Both the position numbers and the translations under genes were made by a program. Below are positions 29,887 to 40,851 of a stretch of 64,000 nucleotides of DNA, piece by piece. The notes under the pieces are model-generated. The model made no database searches and was not told the origin of the DNA. It was given only the letters and a program-made list of their open reading frames with translations. The stretch is from assembly GCF_014200015.1 (NCBI RefSeq), contig NZ_JACHOT010000001.1, forward strand, positions 1,488,001 to 1,552,000, written 5' to 3'. How positions within the stretch are numbered: the stretch's first letter is position 1; every line of letters starts with the position of its first letter. Source of the DNA: Aminobacter niigataensis (GTDB taxonomy: Bacteria > Pseudomonadota > Alphaproteobacteria > Rhizobiales > Rhizobiaceae).

Positions 29887-31158
29887 TCAGGCGCTGACGT
29901 TGCCCTTCTTTTCCTTCTGCTCGGAATAGATGTAGAGCGGCCGGGCGCTGCCGGTCACCACCTCATCCGAAATCACCACTTCCTGGACGCCTTCGAGGGC
30001 CGGAAGTTCGAACATCGTGTCGAGCAGGATCGCTTCCATGATCGAACGCAGTCCGCGTGCGCCGGTCTTGCGCTCGATGGCGCGCTTGGCGATCGCCGAC
30101 AGCGCGTTCTCGTGGAAGGTCAGGTCGACGTTTTCCATCTCGAACAGGCGCTGGTACTGCTTGACCAACGCGTTCTTCGGCTCGGTCAGGATCTGGATCA
30201 GCGCCGGCTCGTCGAGATCCTCAAGCGTCGCCAGAACCGGCAGACGGCCGACGAACTCGGGGATCAGGCCGAACTTCAGCAGATCCTCAGGCTCGACCTG
30301 GCGGAACAGGTCGCCGGTACGGCGATCTTCGGGCGAGGCAACCGTGGCGCTGAAGCCGATCGAGGTCTTGCGGCCACGATCCGAAATGATCCTGTCGAGG
30401 CCGGCAAAAGCGCCGCCGCAGATGAACAGGATGTTGGCGGTGTCGACCTGCAGGAACTCCTGCTGCGGGTGCTTGCGGCCACCTTGCGGCGGCACGGAAG
30501 CGACAGTGCCTTCCATGATCTTGAGCAGTGCCTGCTGCACGCCTTCGCCCGAGACGTCGCGGGTGATCGACGGGTTGTCGGACTTGCGCGAGATCTTGTC
30601 GATTTCGTCGATGTAGACGATGCCGCGCTGGGCGCGCTCAACATTGTAGTCGGCCGACTGCAGCAGCTTGAGGATGATGTTCTCGACGTCCTCGCCGACA
30701 TAACCGGCCTCGGTCAGCGTCGTCGCATCGGCCATGGTGAACGGCACGTCGATGATGCGGGCCAGCGTCTGGGCGAGCAGGGTCTTGCCGCAGCCGGTCG
30801 GGCCGATCAGCAGGATGTTCGACTTCGCCAACTCGACGTCGTTGTTCTTGCCGGCATGCGCCAGGCGCTTGTAGTGGTTGTGGACGGCCACCGACAGCAC
30901 GCGCTTGGCGTAGGGCTGACCGATGACGTAGTCGTCCAGAACCTTGAGGATTTCCTGCGGTGTCGGCACGCCCTCGCGCGACTTCACCATCGAGGTCTTG
31001 TTCTCCTCGCGGATGATGTCCATGCACAGTTCGACGCACTCGTCGCAGATGAAGACGGTCGGGCCGGCGATGAGTTTGCGTACCTCATGCTGGCTCTTGC
31101 CGCAGAACGAGCAATAGAGCGTGTTCTTGGAGTCGCCGCCGTTGCTGACCTTGCTCAT
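29887..31158 (-). CDS. clpX: ClpX, ATP-dependent Clp protease unfoldase subunit
   Basis: This 423-residue AAA+ unfoldase delivers substrates to ClpP. It has the N-terminal zinc finger (CSFCGKSQ with CDECVELC), Walker [13 protein letters not shown] at about 117, pore loop [10 protein letters not shown], Walker [11 protein letters not shown], and the IGF-type loop (KTSIGFSA) that docks onto ClpP. The start is ATG 31158, preceded by AAGGAC. It lies downstream of clpP on the same strand with a 300-base gap, so a separate promoter is likely. Confidence 0.98.
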   Translation of the reverse strand: MSKVSNGGDSKNTLYCSFCGKSQHEVRKLIAGPTVFICDECVELCMDIIREENKTSMVKSREGVPTPQEILKVLDDYVIGQPYAKRVLSVAVHNHYKRLAHAGKNNDVELAKSNILLIGPTGCGKTLLAQTLARIIDVPFTMADATTLTEAGYVGEDVENIILKLLQSADYNVERAQRGIVYIDEIDKISRKSDNPSITRDVSGEGVQQALLKIMEGTVASVPPQGGRKHPQQEFLQVDTANILFICGGAFAGLDRIISDRGRKTSIGFSATVASPEDRRTGDLFRQVEPEDLLKFGLIPEFVGRLPVLATLEDLDEPALIQILTEPKNALVKQYQRLFEMENVDLTFHENALSAIAKRAIERKTGARGLRSIMEAILLDTMFELPALEGVQEVVISDEVVTGSARPLYIYSEQKEKKGNVSA

Positions 31159-31459
31159 CTTGTCCAAGTCCTTTCACTGCCGCCCGGCCGTTGGTCTGGC
31201 TGATGGGCGCATATGCAATCTAACGCCGGACACCGCCACCGCCAGTCCCTGGCCGCCGCAACGAGCTCCGTACAACTCACATTCCAGAAGTCGCTGCAAC
31301 GAGTCGCGGCACCCTTGAACAACGCTAAGCCGTCGAAGCTCAACGCAGCCTTAACGTAGGCCGCCGCTTTCGCCGAGGGAACAGCAAAATGTGTCCGAAA
31401 TGCCGCAGGGCATCTCAAAAATGCGAGATGTGACCTCGTAGGCAGGTCGCAGCGTCCAA
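31159..31459. other. Gap between clpP and clpX, presumed clpX promoter region
   Basis: About 300 bases contain no convincing gene. The stretch should hold the clpX promoter and the end of the clpP transcript, but I could not pick out clear -35/-10 boxes or a strong hairpin by eye. Confidence 0.45.
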
Positions 31460-32092
31460 TCACGAAGCGGTGGCACCCTCAACGGCTTCACGGCTGTCGA
31501 TGACCTTGTCGATCAGACCGAAGTCGCGTGCCTCGTCCGCAGTCATGAAATGGTCGCGGTCGAGCGTCTTTTCAATGGTCTCGTAGTCCTTGCCGGTGTG
31601 CTTGACATAGACCTCGTTGAGACGGCGCTTAAGCTTGATGATGTCCTGGGCGTGGCGCTCGATATCCGAGGCCTGGCCCTGGAAGCCACCCGAGGGCTGG
31701 TGCACCATGATGCGCGCGTTCGGTGTGGCAAAACGCATGTCCTTGTGGCCGGCGCAGAGCAGCAGCGAACCCATCGAGGCGGCCTGGCCGATGCACAGCG
31801 TCGAAACCGCGGGCCTGATGAACTGCATAGTGTCGTAGATCGCCATGCCCGAGGTCACCACACCGCCTGGCGAGTTGATGTAGAGACTGATCTCTTTCTT
31901 CGGGTTCTCGGCTTCGAGGAACAGCAACTGGGCGCAGACCAGCGTCGCCATGCCGTCTTCGACCGGGCCGGTGATGAAGATGATGCGCTCCTTGAGGAGC
32001 CGCGAGAAGATATCGTAGGCGCGCTCGCCCCGGTTGGTCTGCTCGACCACCATCGGAACGAGGTTCATGTATGTTTCGACGGGGTTCTTCAT
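31460..32092 (-). CDS. clpP: ClpP, ATP-dependent Clp protease proteolytic subunit
   Basis: This 210-residue serine protease assembles as a tetradecamer. The catalytic Ser is in [14 protein letters not shown], His in [12 protein letters not shown], and the Asp follows in the [18 protein letters not shown] segment. [18 protein letters not shown] is the conserved oxyanion region. The length is normal. It pairs with ClpX encoded downstream. Confidence 0.98.
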   Translation of the reverse strand: MKNPVETYMNLVPMVVEQTNRGERAYDIFSRLLKERIIFITGPVEDGMATLVCAQLLFLEAENPKKEISLYINSPGGVVTSGMAIYDTMQFIRPAVSTLCIGQAASMGSLLLCAGHKDMRFATPNARIMVHQPSGGFQGQASDIERHAQDIIKLKRRLNEVYVKHTGKDYETIEKTLDRDHFMTADEARDFGLIDKVIDSREAVEGATAS

Positions 32093-32376
32093 CGACTATC
32101 CCTTTATCGAGATGGGATTCCAGCGCCGGACGGGCAGAATCGGTTCAGAGGCTTTGCCCTGTAAATAGGATGCCGTGTCATCATTGCGCAAGGCCGGTGA
32201 AGGGGCTTGATTTCAGCTATCGCTAACTTTCGCTGCGACAGCTGGCTCAATGCTCGGCACTGGAACTTGCCGCAGCCACGGCGATATTGAAGCCACCAAC
32301 CGATTTATGGCACTCGGTGCCCCTGCCCTGCGCCGGCGACATCAAGGCGCTGCACGCGTCTTGGAGAGCAACGCCC

Positions 32377-32979
32377 GTGACGGAAGCCAAGGACCACGAG
32401 ACGATCAAGTTCTACGCGAACGAGGCGGAAGCTTATACGACGCGGGGCCAACCGGCGAGCGTGCACCACCTGCGCACCTTCATGGCGCGCCTGCCGAGGG
32501 GCGGCCGTGTGCTCGAACTCGGCTGCGGCGCTGGCCAGGACAGCGAAGCGATGCTGGGGGGCGGTTTCGACGTTGTACCGACCGACGGCACCCCCGAGAT
32601 CGCCGCTGCTGCCGCGAAACGCCTCGGACGGCCGGTCAGAGTGCTGCTCTTCGAAGACATCGACGGCACTGAAAGCTACGATGGTATTTGGGCCGACGCC
32701 TGCCTGTTGCATGTGCCGCGCGCGCAATTGCCATCGATTGTTGGTCAAGTGCATGCCGCGCTCAAGCCGGGCGGCGTATTCTACGCCAGTTTCAAGGCCG
32801 GCGAAGCCGAAGGACGGGATCGCTTCGGCAGGTACTACAACTATCCGTCTGCCGAATGGCTGGAACAGGCCTATGGCGTCGACCACTGGAGCGCCCTGGA
32901 AATCGGCCAAGAAACCGGAGGCGGCTATGACGGCCTGCCGACGGACTGGCTTCATGTCACGGCCACGAAGGCCGGCTAA
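32377..32979 (+). CDS. Class I SAM-dependent methyltransferase
   Basis: This protein of about 200 residues starts at GTG 32377, preceded by GGAGAG; the open frame reaches a TTG at 32287. Motif I is VLELGCGAGQDSEAML, motif II begins DVVPTDGTPEIAA, and YDGIWADACLLHVPRAQLP and ALKPGGVFYASFKAGEAEGR follow, a pattern typical of small-molecule methyltransferases. The substrate is unknown. It precedes the acetyltransferase gene by 24 bases and is probably co-transcribed with it. Confidence 0.85.
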   Translation: MTEAKDHETIKFYANEAEAYTTRGQPASVHHLRTFMARLPRGGRVLELGCGAGQDSEAMLGGGFDVVPTDGTPEIAAAAAKRLGRPVRVLLFEDIDGTESYDGIWADACLLHVPRAQLPSIVGQVHAALKPGGVFYASFKAGEAEGRDRFGRYYNYPSAEWLEQAYGVDHWSALEIGQETGGGYDGLPTDWLHVTATKAG

Positions 32980-33003
32980 TTCGAACCAAATGGAATGCAC
33001 GCG

Positions 33004-33660
33004 ATGAATGATCCCACCCAAACCAACAAACACTGGTCCAAGGTCGAGTACCTGCACGAGACCGTAAAGAATCCGAACATCCGCGTTCGCGGCACGCATA
33101 GCTATTACAGCAATGCCTGGACTGGATCGTTCGAAGAAAGCGTGGTGCGCTACCTCTATGGCGACGACTACAGCCTCAAGGCGTGGGAGCCTGCTTGGCC
33201 GATCGACCAGCTCGATATCGGCGACTATGTCTGCATCGGCGCAGAGGCGGTGATCCTGCTCGGCGGCAACCATACGCACCGGACGGACTGGTTCAGCCTC
33301 TATCCCTTCGCCGAATTCATTGTCGACGCCTATGCCGGAAAGGGTAACACCACCATCGGCGACGGCGCGTGGATCGGCATGCGTGCCATGATCATGCCCG
33401 GCATCACCATTGGCGAAGGCGCGATCGTCGCGTCAGGCGCCATCGTCACCAAGGACGTGGCGTCCTACACGATCGTCGCGGGCAATCCGGCTGTGCCTAT
33501 CAAGACCCGTTTTCCGCAGGCCGTTGTCGACAGGCTGCTGGCACTGAAGGTCTACGCATGGCCGGCGGAGAAATTCGAGGCGTTGAAACCGCTGCTTTGC
33601 GCGAGCGAGATCGACGCACTCGCAAGTGCTTCGTCAAAGTTTGACGAAGGGCGGCCCTGA
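33004..33660 (+). CDS. CatB/Vat-type hexapeptide-repeat acetyltransferase
   Basis: This 218-residue protein has left-handed beta-helix repeats in the middle ([54 protein letters not shown]) and ends the helix with [12 protein letters not shown]. The order matches xenobiotic acetyltransferases that modify chloramphenicol or streptogramins, although many chromosomal members act on sugars or have unknown substrates. The catalytic His is probably in [10 protein letters not shown]. Resistance cannot be concluded from the sequence. Confidence 0.86.
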   Translation: MNDPTQTNKHWSKVEYLHETVKNPNIRVRGTHSYYSNAWTGSFEESVVRYLYGDDYSLKAWEPAWPIDQLDIGDYVCIGAEAVILLGGNHTHRTDWFSLYPFAEFIVDAYAGKGNTTIGDGAWIGMRAMIMPGITIGEGAIVASGAIVTKDVASYTIVAGNPAVPIKTRFPQAVVDRLLALKVYAWPAEKFEALKPLLCASEIDALASASSKFDEGRP

Positions 33661-33664
33661 CCGC

Positions 33665-34015
33665 TCAGACCCGGATCACATATTCCTTGCGAGTCGTTTC
33701 AAGCACTTCCCAGCTTCCCCTAAAGCCGGGCCTGAGCACGAAACTGTCGCCGGCGCGGACGGTGCGGGCCTCGCCGCCCTCCTCCGCGATCACCGAAACA
33801 CCCGAAAGGATGTGGCAGAACTCCCATTCGTCATATTCGATGCGCCATTTTCCGGGGGTCGATTCCCAGATACCGGCGTAAAGGCCGCCTTCGGCCTCCT
33901 CGGCGTTCCAGGTACGGAATTTCGGGTCGCCAGCGATCAGCCGGCCCTCCGCCGGAGCACCGGCTTCCGGCTCGATGCCATCGGTCCCGATTTTCAGAAA
34001 TCTCGGCAAGTCCAC
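33665..34015 (-). CDS. Small cupin protein (DUF861-like)
   Basis: This protein of about 116 residues is one cupin barrel: KFRTWNAEEAEGGLYAGIWE, EYDEWEFCHILSGVSVI and AGDSFVLRPGFRGSWEVLE. This resembles the ethanolamine-ammonia/ureidoglycine-type small cupins (DUF861). The reading frame stays open back to 34063, but the upstream part coincides with the terminator hairpin of the metY gene, so I start at GTG 34015. Function unknown; tail-to-tail with the acetyltransferase gene. Confidence 0.72.
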   Translation of the reverse strand: MDLPRFLKIGTDGIEPEAGAPAEGRLIAGDPKFRTWNAEEAEGGLYAGIWESTPGKWRIEYDEWEFCHILSGVSVIAEEGGEARTVRAGDSFVLRPGFRGSWEVLETTRKEYVIRV

Positions 34016-34024
34016 CCCCGAATG

Positions 34025-34060
34025 CAAAATGGCCCCGGCCTGAGGCCGGGGCCATTTTTG
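34025..34060 (-). terminator. Terminator of metY
   Basis: A 13-15 bp inverted repeat (ATGGCCCCGGCC with GGCCGGGGCCAT, loop TGA) flanked by A and T runs lies 10 bases beyond the metY stop. The same hairpin overlaps the apparent 5' end of the cupin open frame. Confidence 0.85.
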
Positions 34061-34069
34061 CACGGTCGA

Positions 34070-35377
<1,308 letters not shown>

Positions 35378-35497
35378 TCAAATCGGCTGACATCTTTGGC
35401 GGAGCCGGCCACGGAATGCAAAGACGAAAATTTCCGACTAGCCGGCTGTCGCGGACGAAATTTCCAATCGGCGCTGCAAAGCAACGGCTTCGGCCAT

Positions 35498-36019
35498 CTA
35501 CTTTGCGCGGATGCCGAAACTCTGGAAGCCTTGCCGCATCACCGGCCGCTTGGACGAAATCACGCCGGAATTAACGCCGGTCCAGCCAATCTCGCCTGCC
35601 AGCCTGGCGTATTCGATCTTGGGGCAGCGGTTCATGACGATCTTGATGCCGGCAGCTTCGGCGCGCGCGGCGGCTTCGTCGTGGCGCACGGTCAATTGCA
35701 TCCAGACAACCTTGGGCAGCGGATCGAGCTTGAGCACTTCGTCGACGATGGCAGGCACGGCGCTCGACGCCCGGAAGACGTCGACCATATCGACCGCAAC
35801 GGGGATGTCGGCAAGGCTGGCATAGGTCATCCGACCGAGGATTTCCTTGCCGGCATGGCCCGGATTGACCGGGTAGACCTCGTAGCCCTTGGCGATAAGA
35901 TATTTGGTGACGAAAAAGCTCGGTCGTACGTCGTTGGCCGAAGCACCGACGACGGCGATGGTCCTGACCGAATTCAGGATGCCGGCGATATAGGCATCAT
36001 CGTAGGTGTCGTGGTTCAT
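35498..36019 (-). CDS. CoA-binding (Rossmann) protein, YccU type
   Basis: This 173-residue protein has a single CoA-binding Rossmann domain: IAVVGASANDVRPSFFVTKY, YEVYPVNPGHAGKEILG, VDMVDVFRASSAVPAIVDEV and VVWMQLTVRHDEAAARAEAA, ending with NRCPKIEY. It resembles the stand-alone domain of succinyl-CoA synthetase alpha without the catalytic histidine domain. Function unknown. The last gene of a minus-strand run with VOC and enoyl-CoA hydratase-like genes upstream. Confidence 0.88.
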   Translation of the reverse strand: MNHDTYDDAYIAGILNSVRTIAVVGASANDVRPSFFVTKYLIAKGYEVYPVNPGHAGKEILGRMTYASLADIPVAVDMVDVFRASSAVPAIVDEVLKLDPLPKVVWMQLTVRHDEAAARAEAAGIKIVMNRCPKIEYARLAGEIGWTGVNSGVISSKRPVMRQGFQSFGIRAK

Positions 36020-36092
36020 GGCCGTCCTCGTTCGACGGTTCCGGATACCGCCTTTCGGCAGTCGCCGCAAACCCGGTCGGCGATGTGGAGCC

Positions 36093-36515
36093 TCATGGCA
36101 GCGAGATGCTGCCATCCTCGGCGATGGGGAAGTCGGGATTGTGGGCGACTTCCCAGAGGTGGCCTTCGGTGTCGGCAAAATAGCCGTACCAGCCGCCCCA
36201 GAAGGCGCGTTGAGCCTGTTTGACGATGTGACCGCCGGCCCGCTCGGCAGCCGCGAGAATTTCATCCACTTCGGCTTCGGTGCGCGTGTTGTAGGCCAGC
36301 GAGACGCCGGAAAAGCCGCCCTTGCCGCCGGCAATGCCCGCATCGGACGAAAGGTGCTCGCGCCCCCAAAGGCCCAGCACCAGGCCACCCATCTGGAAGA
36401 AGGCGACGCCTTCGGTGATCGATTGATTGCGCTTGAGCCCCATCGCCTCATAGAAGCGCACGGCACGGTCGAGATCGTCGACCCCCAGGGTCACGAGAGA
36501 AATCCGCGGTTCCAC
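36093..36515 (-). CDS. VOC (glyoxalase/bleomycin-resistance) family protein
   Basis: This 140-residue protein has two beta-alpha-beta-beta-beta modules: RISLVTLGVDDLDRAVRFYE at the N-terminus and GYFADTEGHLWEVAHNPDFP near the C-terminus, with metal-ligand candidates in EGHLWEV. The GTG start at 36515 follows GGGAGAAT and lies two bases after the enoyl-CoA hydratase-like stop. Substrate unknown; likely co-transcribed with its upstream neighbour. Confidence 0.85.
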   Translation of the reverse strand: MEPRISLVTLGVDDLDRAVRFYEAMGLKRNQSITEGVAFFQMGGLVLGLWGREHLSSDAGIAGGKGGFSGVSLAYNTRTEAEVDEILAAAERAGGHIVKQAQRAFWGGWYGYFADTEGHLWEVAHNPDFPIAEDGSISLP

Positions 36516-36517
36516 GC

Positions 36518-37339
36518 CTATTCTCCCTTCCACTCCGGCTGGCGCTTGTCGAGGAACGCACCGATGCCCTCCTCGGCGTCGCTTGCCAGCATGTTCTCGA
36601 CCATCACCCGTGCGGCATGATCATAGGCTTCGACCAGCCCCATCTCGGCCTGGGCGTAGAACGCCTCCTTGCCGATCTTCAGTGTCGAAGACGATTTCGA
36701 AACAATGGTTTGGGCGTACTTGCCGACAATATGATTCAGGTATTCGCGGGGCACGACGCGGTTGACCAGGCCGAAGTCGCGCGCGGTCGTGGCGTCGATC
36801 GTCTCGCCGGTCAGCAGCATCTCCATCGCCTGCTTGCGCGAGACGTTGCGCGACAGCGCCACCATCGGGGTGGAGCAGAACAGGCCGATATTGATGCCCG
36901 GCGTGCAGAAGGCAGCCTGATCGGTGGCGATAGCGAGGTCGCAGCTGGCGACCAGTTGCAGGCCGGCCGCGGTCGCCAGGCCATCGACTTCGGCGATGAC
37001 AGGCTTGGGGTGGCGCACGATCGACTGCATCAGTGCCGAACAGCGCGACATGGTGAGCTCGAAGAAGGCACGGCCGCGGTCGGCATCGCTCCTGTGCGCC
37101 GTCATCTCCTTGAGGTCGTGACCAGCGCAGAAGACCTTGCCCTGCGCTGCAAGCAGAATGACGCGCACGGCCTTGTCGTCCCTCGCGCCGTCCAGTTGCG
37201 CCTGCAACGCGGCCATCGTCTCGATCGACAGGGCGTTGGCCGGCGGATTGGCGAGCACAATGCGCAGCACGCCTTTCTCGAGACTGGACCAAACCGGACC
37301 TTCCGGTGTGCTGCGCTTGATGGCGACGATTTCTGCCAT
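36518..37339 (-). CDS. Enoyl-CoA hydratase/isomerase-like protein (ECHDC3 type)
   Basis: This 273-residue crotonase-fold protein has GVLRIVLANPPANALSIETM, VFCAGHDLKEM and PKPVIAEVDGLATAAGLQLV. The two glutamates used for hydration are replaced: the GGGCE position reads AGLQL, and the second falls in TPGINIGLFCSTP. This combination with GLFCSTP matches the ECHDC3-like branch, whose members need not be hydratases. The start MAEIVAIKRS is preceded by GGGGACACT. The activity is therefore uncertain. Confidence 0.85.
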   Translation of the reverse strand: MAEIVAIKRSTPEGPVWSSLEKGVLRIVLANPPANALSIETMAALQAQLDGARDDKAVRVILLAAQGKVFCAGHDLKEMTAHRSDADRGRAFFELTMSRCSALMQSIVRHPKPVIAEVDGLATAAGLQLVASCDLAIATDQAAFCTPGINIGLFCSTPMVALSRNVSRKQAMEMLLTGETIDATTARDFGLVNRVVPREYLNHIVGKYAQTIVSKSSSTLKIGKEAFYAQAEMGLVEAYDHAARVMVENMLASDAEEGIGAFLDKRQPEWKGE

Positions 37340-37512
37340 AGTGTCCCCTGACTGATTCAATGCGGCGAAAGGAGAATCGCCAGCATCAAATTTGAGCCAT
37401 ATACGCTTGCACTCAAGTTTTAGTTCCCAACTATGTCTCGGTTTGGAACGCAAAGGTTCGCAAGTGGCGGATGATGCGGGGCACGGCTCCGGAAACCCAA
37501 TGGGGAGAGTTA

Positions 37513-37977
37513 ATGCCCGAGCAGCACGGATTGGCGCCGATCATGACGGCAAGCGAGGTCAACGGCCTGTTGAGACAGGTCTACCCGCAGCTGAACGAAC
37601 ACCACGATTTCTACCAGGTCACGGAGGTCTACCCAGGCGGTTGCACCGTGCGGCTCAACGCCGATGAGCGCCACCTCCGACCCGGTGGAACAGTGTCGGG
37701 GCCGTCGCTGTTCACGCTCGCCGACATCGGTGGCTATGTCTGCGTGCTCAGCCATGCCGGGCCGGACGCGCTGTCGGTAACGACCAATCTCAACATCAAT
37801 TTCATGCGCAAGGCTGAAGCCGGCCCGATCGACGGCCACTGCCGCATCCTGAAGCTGGGCAAGAGCCTGATGGTGTTCGATATCGACATCGTCGCCGGCC
37901 CGGAACAGCACACCGTGGCGCACGCAACCGGCACCTATTCGATCCCGCCGAAGCGGCAAAATGGTGAGGTAAAATAA
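37513..37977 (+). CDS. PaaI-type hotdog thioesterase
   Basis: This 154-residue protein has a hotdog core: RLNADERHLRPGGTVSGPSL, FTLADIGGYVCVLSH with the catalytic-type Asp, VTTNLNINFMRKAEAGPIDG and VAHATGTYSIP. It predicts a cytoplasmic acyl-CoA thioesterase. The start MPEQHGLAP is preceded by GGGGAGAG; 14 upstream codons are open but lack a ribosome binding site. Divergent from the enoyl-CoA hydratase-like gene. Confidence 0.86.
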   Translation: MPEQHGLAPIMTASEVNGLLRQVYPQLNEHHDFYQVTEVYPGGCTVRLNADERHLRPGGTVSGPSLFTLADIGGYVCVLSHAGPDALSVTTNLNINFMRKAEAGPIDGHCRILKLGKSLMVFDIDIVAGPEQHTVAHATGTYSIPPKRQNGEVK

Positions 37978-38191
37978 TACCTCTACCTTATCTTATTGTT
38001 TTTGCTTCATTTTACAGGACAACACCCGGTCCGAAGCGCTTGACGGGCTAGCCGCCCTCGCCTATAAGCCCAACCAAAGCAGCGGCCCGCATCGGGTCGC
38101 CGTTTTGTTATTGGCGTCGGGCAGCGTCTCTCGCCAATGAAAGCAACAAGAAACGCCTTCTCCGGAAGGTCCCAAACGAAAGCATGTAACC

Positions 38192-38656
38192 ATGGCAACC
38201 TTTTCGCAGAAGCCTGCGGACGTGGTGAAGAAGTGGGTGCTGATCGACGCCGAGGGTCTCGTCGTCGGCCGTCTCGCCACTATCGTCGCCAACATCCTCC
38301 GCGGCAAAAACAAGCCCACCTTCACGCCCCACGTCGACGACGGTGACAATGTCATCATCATCAACGCCGACAAGGTCGTGTTCACCGGCAAGAAGTTCAC
38401 CGACAAGGTGTATTACTGGCACACCGGCCACCCCGGCGGCATCAAGGAGCGCACCGCGCGCCAGCTGCTCGAAGGCCGTTTCCCCGAGCGCGTTCTCGAG
38501 AAGGCAGTTGAGCGCATGATCCCGCGTGGTCCGCTCGGCCGTCGCCAGATGAAGAACCTTCGCGTCTATGCAGGCGCCGATCATCCGCATGTCGCTCAGC
38601 AGCCCGTGACGCTCGACGTCGGCGCGCTGAACGCCAAGAACAAGAAGGCGTCGTAA
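38192..38656 (+). CDS. rplM: 50S ribosomal protein L13
   Basis: This 154-residue protein matches L13 throughout: [50 protein letters not shown] and [20 protein letters not shown]. It is the first gene of the rplM-rpsI pair, with a two-base gap to rpsI. The roughly 200-base leader may hold its promoter and autoregulatory structure, which I could not define. Confidence 0.98.
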   Translation: MATFSQKPADVVKKWVLIDAEGLVVGRLATIVANILRGKNKPTFTPHVDDGDNVIIINADKVVFTGKKFTDKVYYWHTGHPGGIKERTARQLLEGRFPERVLEKAVERMIPRGPLGRRQMKNLRVYAGADHPHVAQQPVTLDVGALNAKNKKAS

Positions 38657-38658
38657 TC

Positions 38659-39135
38659 ATGGCTGATCTCAGCTCGCTCGCAGAACTCGGCACCGTCGCT
38701 GTCGCCGCACAGCCGGCAGCTCCGGTCCACGTCCAGAAGCTCGACAAGAGCGGCCGCGCCTATGCCACCGGCAAGCGCAAGGACGCCATCGCCCGCGTCT
38801 GGGTGAAGCCCGGCTCCGGCAAGATCGTCGTCAACGGCAAGGAATTCGCGGCCTACTTCGCCCGCCCCGTGCTGCAGATGATCCTGAACCAGCCGATCGT
38901 CGCGGCAAACCGCGTCGGTCAGTACGACATCATCGCCACCGTCGTCGGTGGCGGTCTGTCGGGCCAGGCCGGTGCCGTTCGTCACGGCATCTCCAAGGCG
39001 CTGACCTACTACGAGCCGACGCTGCGCGGCGTGCTCAAGAAGGGCGGCTTCCTGACCCGCGACAGCCGTATCGTCGAGCGTAAGAAGTACGGTAAGGCCA
39101 AGGCCCGTCGTAGCTTCCAGTTCTCGAAGCGCTAA
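38659..39135 (+). CDS. rpsI: 30S ribosomal protein S9
   Basis: This 158-residue protein has an N-terminal extension of about 30 residues, usual for alphaproteobacterial S9, then [55 protein letters not shown] and the basic tail [17 protein letters not shown] that reaches the P-site tRNA. It follows rplM by two bases and is followed by a strong terminator. Confidence 0.98.
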   Translation: MADLSSLAELGTVAVAAQPAAPVHVQKLDKSGRAYATGKRKDAIARVWVKPGSGKIVVNGKEFAAYFARPVLQMILNQPIVAANRVGQYDIIATVVGGGLSGQAGAVRHGISKALTYYEPTLRGVLKKGGFLTRDSRIVERKKYGKAKARRSFQFSKR

Positions 39136-39158
39136 GCGTCTCGAACCTGCAGTTTCGG

Positions 39159-39188
39159 AAAGGCCGCCTTCGGGCGGCCTTTTCTTTT
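39159..39188 (+). terminator. Terminator of rplM-rpsI
   Basis: AAAGGCCGCC and GGCGGCCTTT form a 10-bp stem with a TTCG tetraloop followed by TCTTTTT. It begins 23 bases after the rpsI stop. Confidence 0.92.
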
Positions 39189-39259
39189 TGCATGCCGTTG
39201 GGCCATTGCTGACGTATGATCCCTGCGTAGATGCCGACAGTCCGGCTGGAGAGATCTCA

Positions 39260-39541
39260 ATGGTCCGCATGCTCGCATTGGCAATCGCAGTGACCTTCGC
39301 CGCCCCCGTCACAATGGTGGACGCCGCCACCAACAAGTTCCTGAAATGGTCGTCGCAGTTCGACACCTGCTGGATGCGGGCCAATGAAAAGGCGCTGGAG
39401 AAGGGCGCCGATGCAAGGAAGGCCGCCAAGAAGGCCGACAACCACTGCAAGAAGCTGGGCCGAAAGATGCTAAAGGAGGGCGGCTCGAAATATTCGCTCA
39501 AGGACCGGCGCAAGGCTCTCCGGAAGTCCAGCGAGTACTAG
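39260..39541 (+). CDS. Small secreted basic protein
   Basis: This 93-residue protein starts at an ATG preceded by GGAGAG. It has an N-terminal signal sequence (MVRMLALAIAVTFAAPVTMV, cleavage near VDA-A). The mature part is strongly basic and helical, with two cysteines (FDTCWMRANE and DNHCKKLGRK) and repeated Lys-Ala runs. I recognise no family. The codon usage and ribosome binding site support a real gene. Confidence 0.68.
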   Translation: MVRMLALAIAVTFAAPVTMVDAATNKFLKWSSQFDTCWMRANEKALEKGADARKAAKKADNHCKKLGRKMLKEGGSKYSLKDRRKALRKSSEY

Positions 39542-39573
39542 CTGGCGGTGCCCGTCGTCACCCATCGCTCCTA

Positions 39574-40644
39574 TCAGTTGGTCGGCGCAGATACTTGCTC
39601 CTCGCCCATTGCAGCTGCCACCGATTCATCAGTATCGGCATAAGGCACGCGATAGCCGTTGGCCGACAGCCACTCGATCGCGGCACTTGGTTCGTCGGTC
39701 TGGATCATGGTGGCGCCGCGTTCGGCCCAGAAGCCGAACACCTCGTTGGGAAAACCTGCTGTCACAGCCAGTTCGTCACCGCGACCGCCGGAGAGAAAAC
39801 CGCCGGGCTTGTTGACGATGGCATGGGTGTCGACCCAGATGTGCCAGTTGTCGCGGATGGCCGCGGCCTTCACCTTGGCCGAAAACAGCGGCCCGCCTGA
39901 CGCTGTCATCTCTTCGGCTTCGCCGCGCCAGGTGATCATTTCCACCGCCCGCGCCGAGAATGCCCTCCCCGCCGCCGCGATGAAGCCGGCGTCGCGCACC
40001 GCATCGTCGGCGATGATCGGCATGAACTGGAACCCGCTGCCGACCTGACTCATGGTTTGCTTGACCGAAGTCACGCGTTCGGCGCTCCAGAGGTTTGCCT
40101 TGACCACGACCTGCTCTTCCATGCCCATGGCGCGCGCCAGCACCACCATATCGGCGAGGTCGGCAGTTTCCAGCTTGTTGTCGAGATTGACCAGGATCTT
40201 GCCCTTGGTCGCCGCAAGCATCTCCCGCAGTGTCGGCACCGGCTCGTCGGTCACAGTGCCAGTGCCTTCGACGACGAGCCGGCATTGGCTGAGTTCGTCC
40301 ATCGTGCGGGCGATGACCTCGCCCTTGCAATTGGTGGTCCGGTCGAGCCAGCTGTCATGCATGACGATCAACTCGCCGTCCTTCGAACGGCGTATATCGA
40401 TCTCGACCATTTCGGCGCCCGAGGAGATGACGCCGCGGATCGAAGCCATGGAGTTCTCGGGATAGCGCGTCTTGCCGGCCTCCAGCCCGCCGCCGCGATG
40501 GGCCACAACCATGACGTGGTCGCGCCAACGATTGGCGTTCTCGTAGCGTTCGAGGATCTGCTCGACGCGGGAGCCGGCATGACCCGCGGTGACAATGCCG
40601 AGTGTAACAAGCAGCGAGGCTGCGCCTGCCAGGACTGTCCGCAT
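39574..40644 (-). CDS. Secreted glycerophosphodiester phosphodiesterase-like protein
   Basis: This 356-residue protein has a signal peptide (MRTVLAGAASLLVTLGIVTA, then GHAGS). The GDPD motifs are VVAHRGGGLEAGKTRYPENS and VEIDIRRSKDGELIVMHDSW, supplying the catalytic histidines and metal-binding Glu and Asp; IQTDEPSAAIEWL closes the barrel. It should release glycerol-3-phosphate from phospholipid head groups in the periplasm. The start is the ATG preceded by GGAGC; 11 upstream codons are open but unlikely. Confidence 0.9.
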   Translation of the reverse strand: MRTVLAGAASLLVTLGIVTAGHAGSRVEQILERYENANRWRDHVMVVAHRGGGLEAGKTRYPENSMASIRGVISSGAEMVEIDIRRSKDGELIVMHDSWLDRTTNCKGEVIARTMDELSQCRLVVEGTGTVTDEPVPTLREMLAATKGKILVNLDNKLETADLADMVVLARAMGMEEQVVVKANLWSAERVTSVKQTMSQVGSGFQFMPIIADDAVRDAGFIAAAGRAFSARAVEMITWRGEAEEMTASGGPLFSAKVKAAAIRDNWHIWVDTHAIVNKPGGFLSGGRGDELAVTAGFPNEVFGFWAERGATMIQTDEPSAAIEWLSANGYRVPYADTDESVAAAMGEEQVSAPTN

Positions 40645-40851
40645 CGGAATCGCTCCAAGGCTAGAGGATGCGTGCAACGACCTACCCGGCTGCGATGACA
40701 GGGGCGTGTAAGGCAGATGACATTCAAATGACCCGAGAAAGCGCCGGCTGCGGCCCTGTCATACGCAGTGCGCTACGGGGCTGGCATCTTGCGCCCTGCT
40801 TCTGTAGTTCTTGCGCCTCGCATTCCGATAGACCGACTGAGGAGACTGCCC

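Noticed and set aside
33004-33660. Calling the hexapeptide acetyltransferase a chloramphenicol-resistance gene
   Set aside because: The fold matches the CatB/Vat group, but chromosomal members frequently have other or unknown substrates and nothing nearby suggests resistance.
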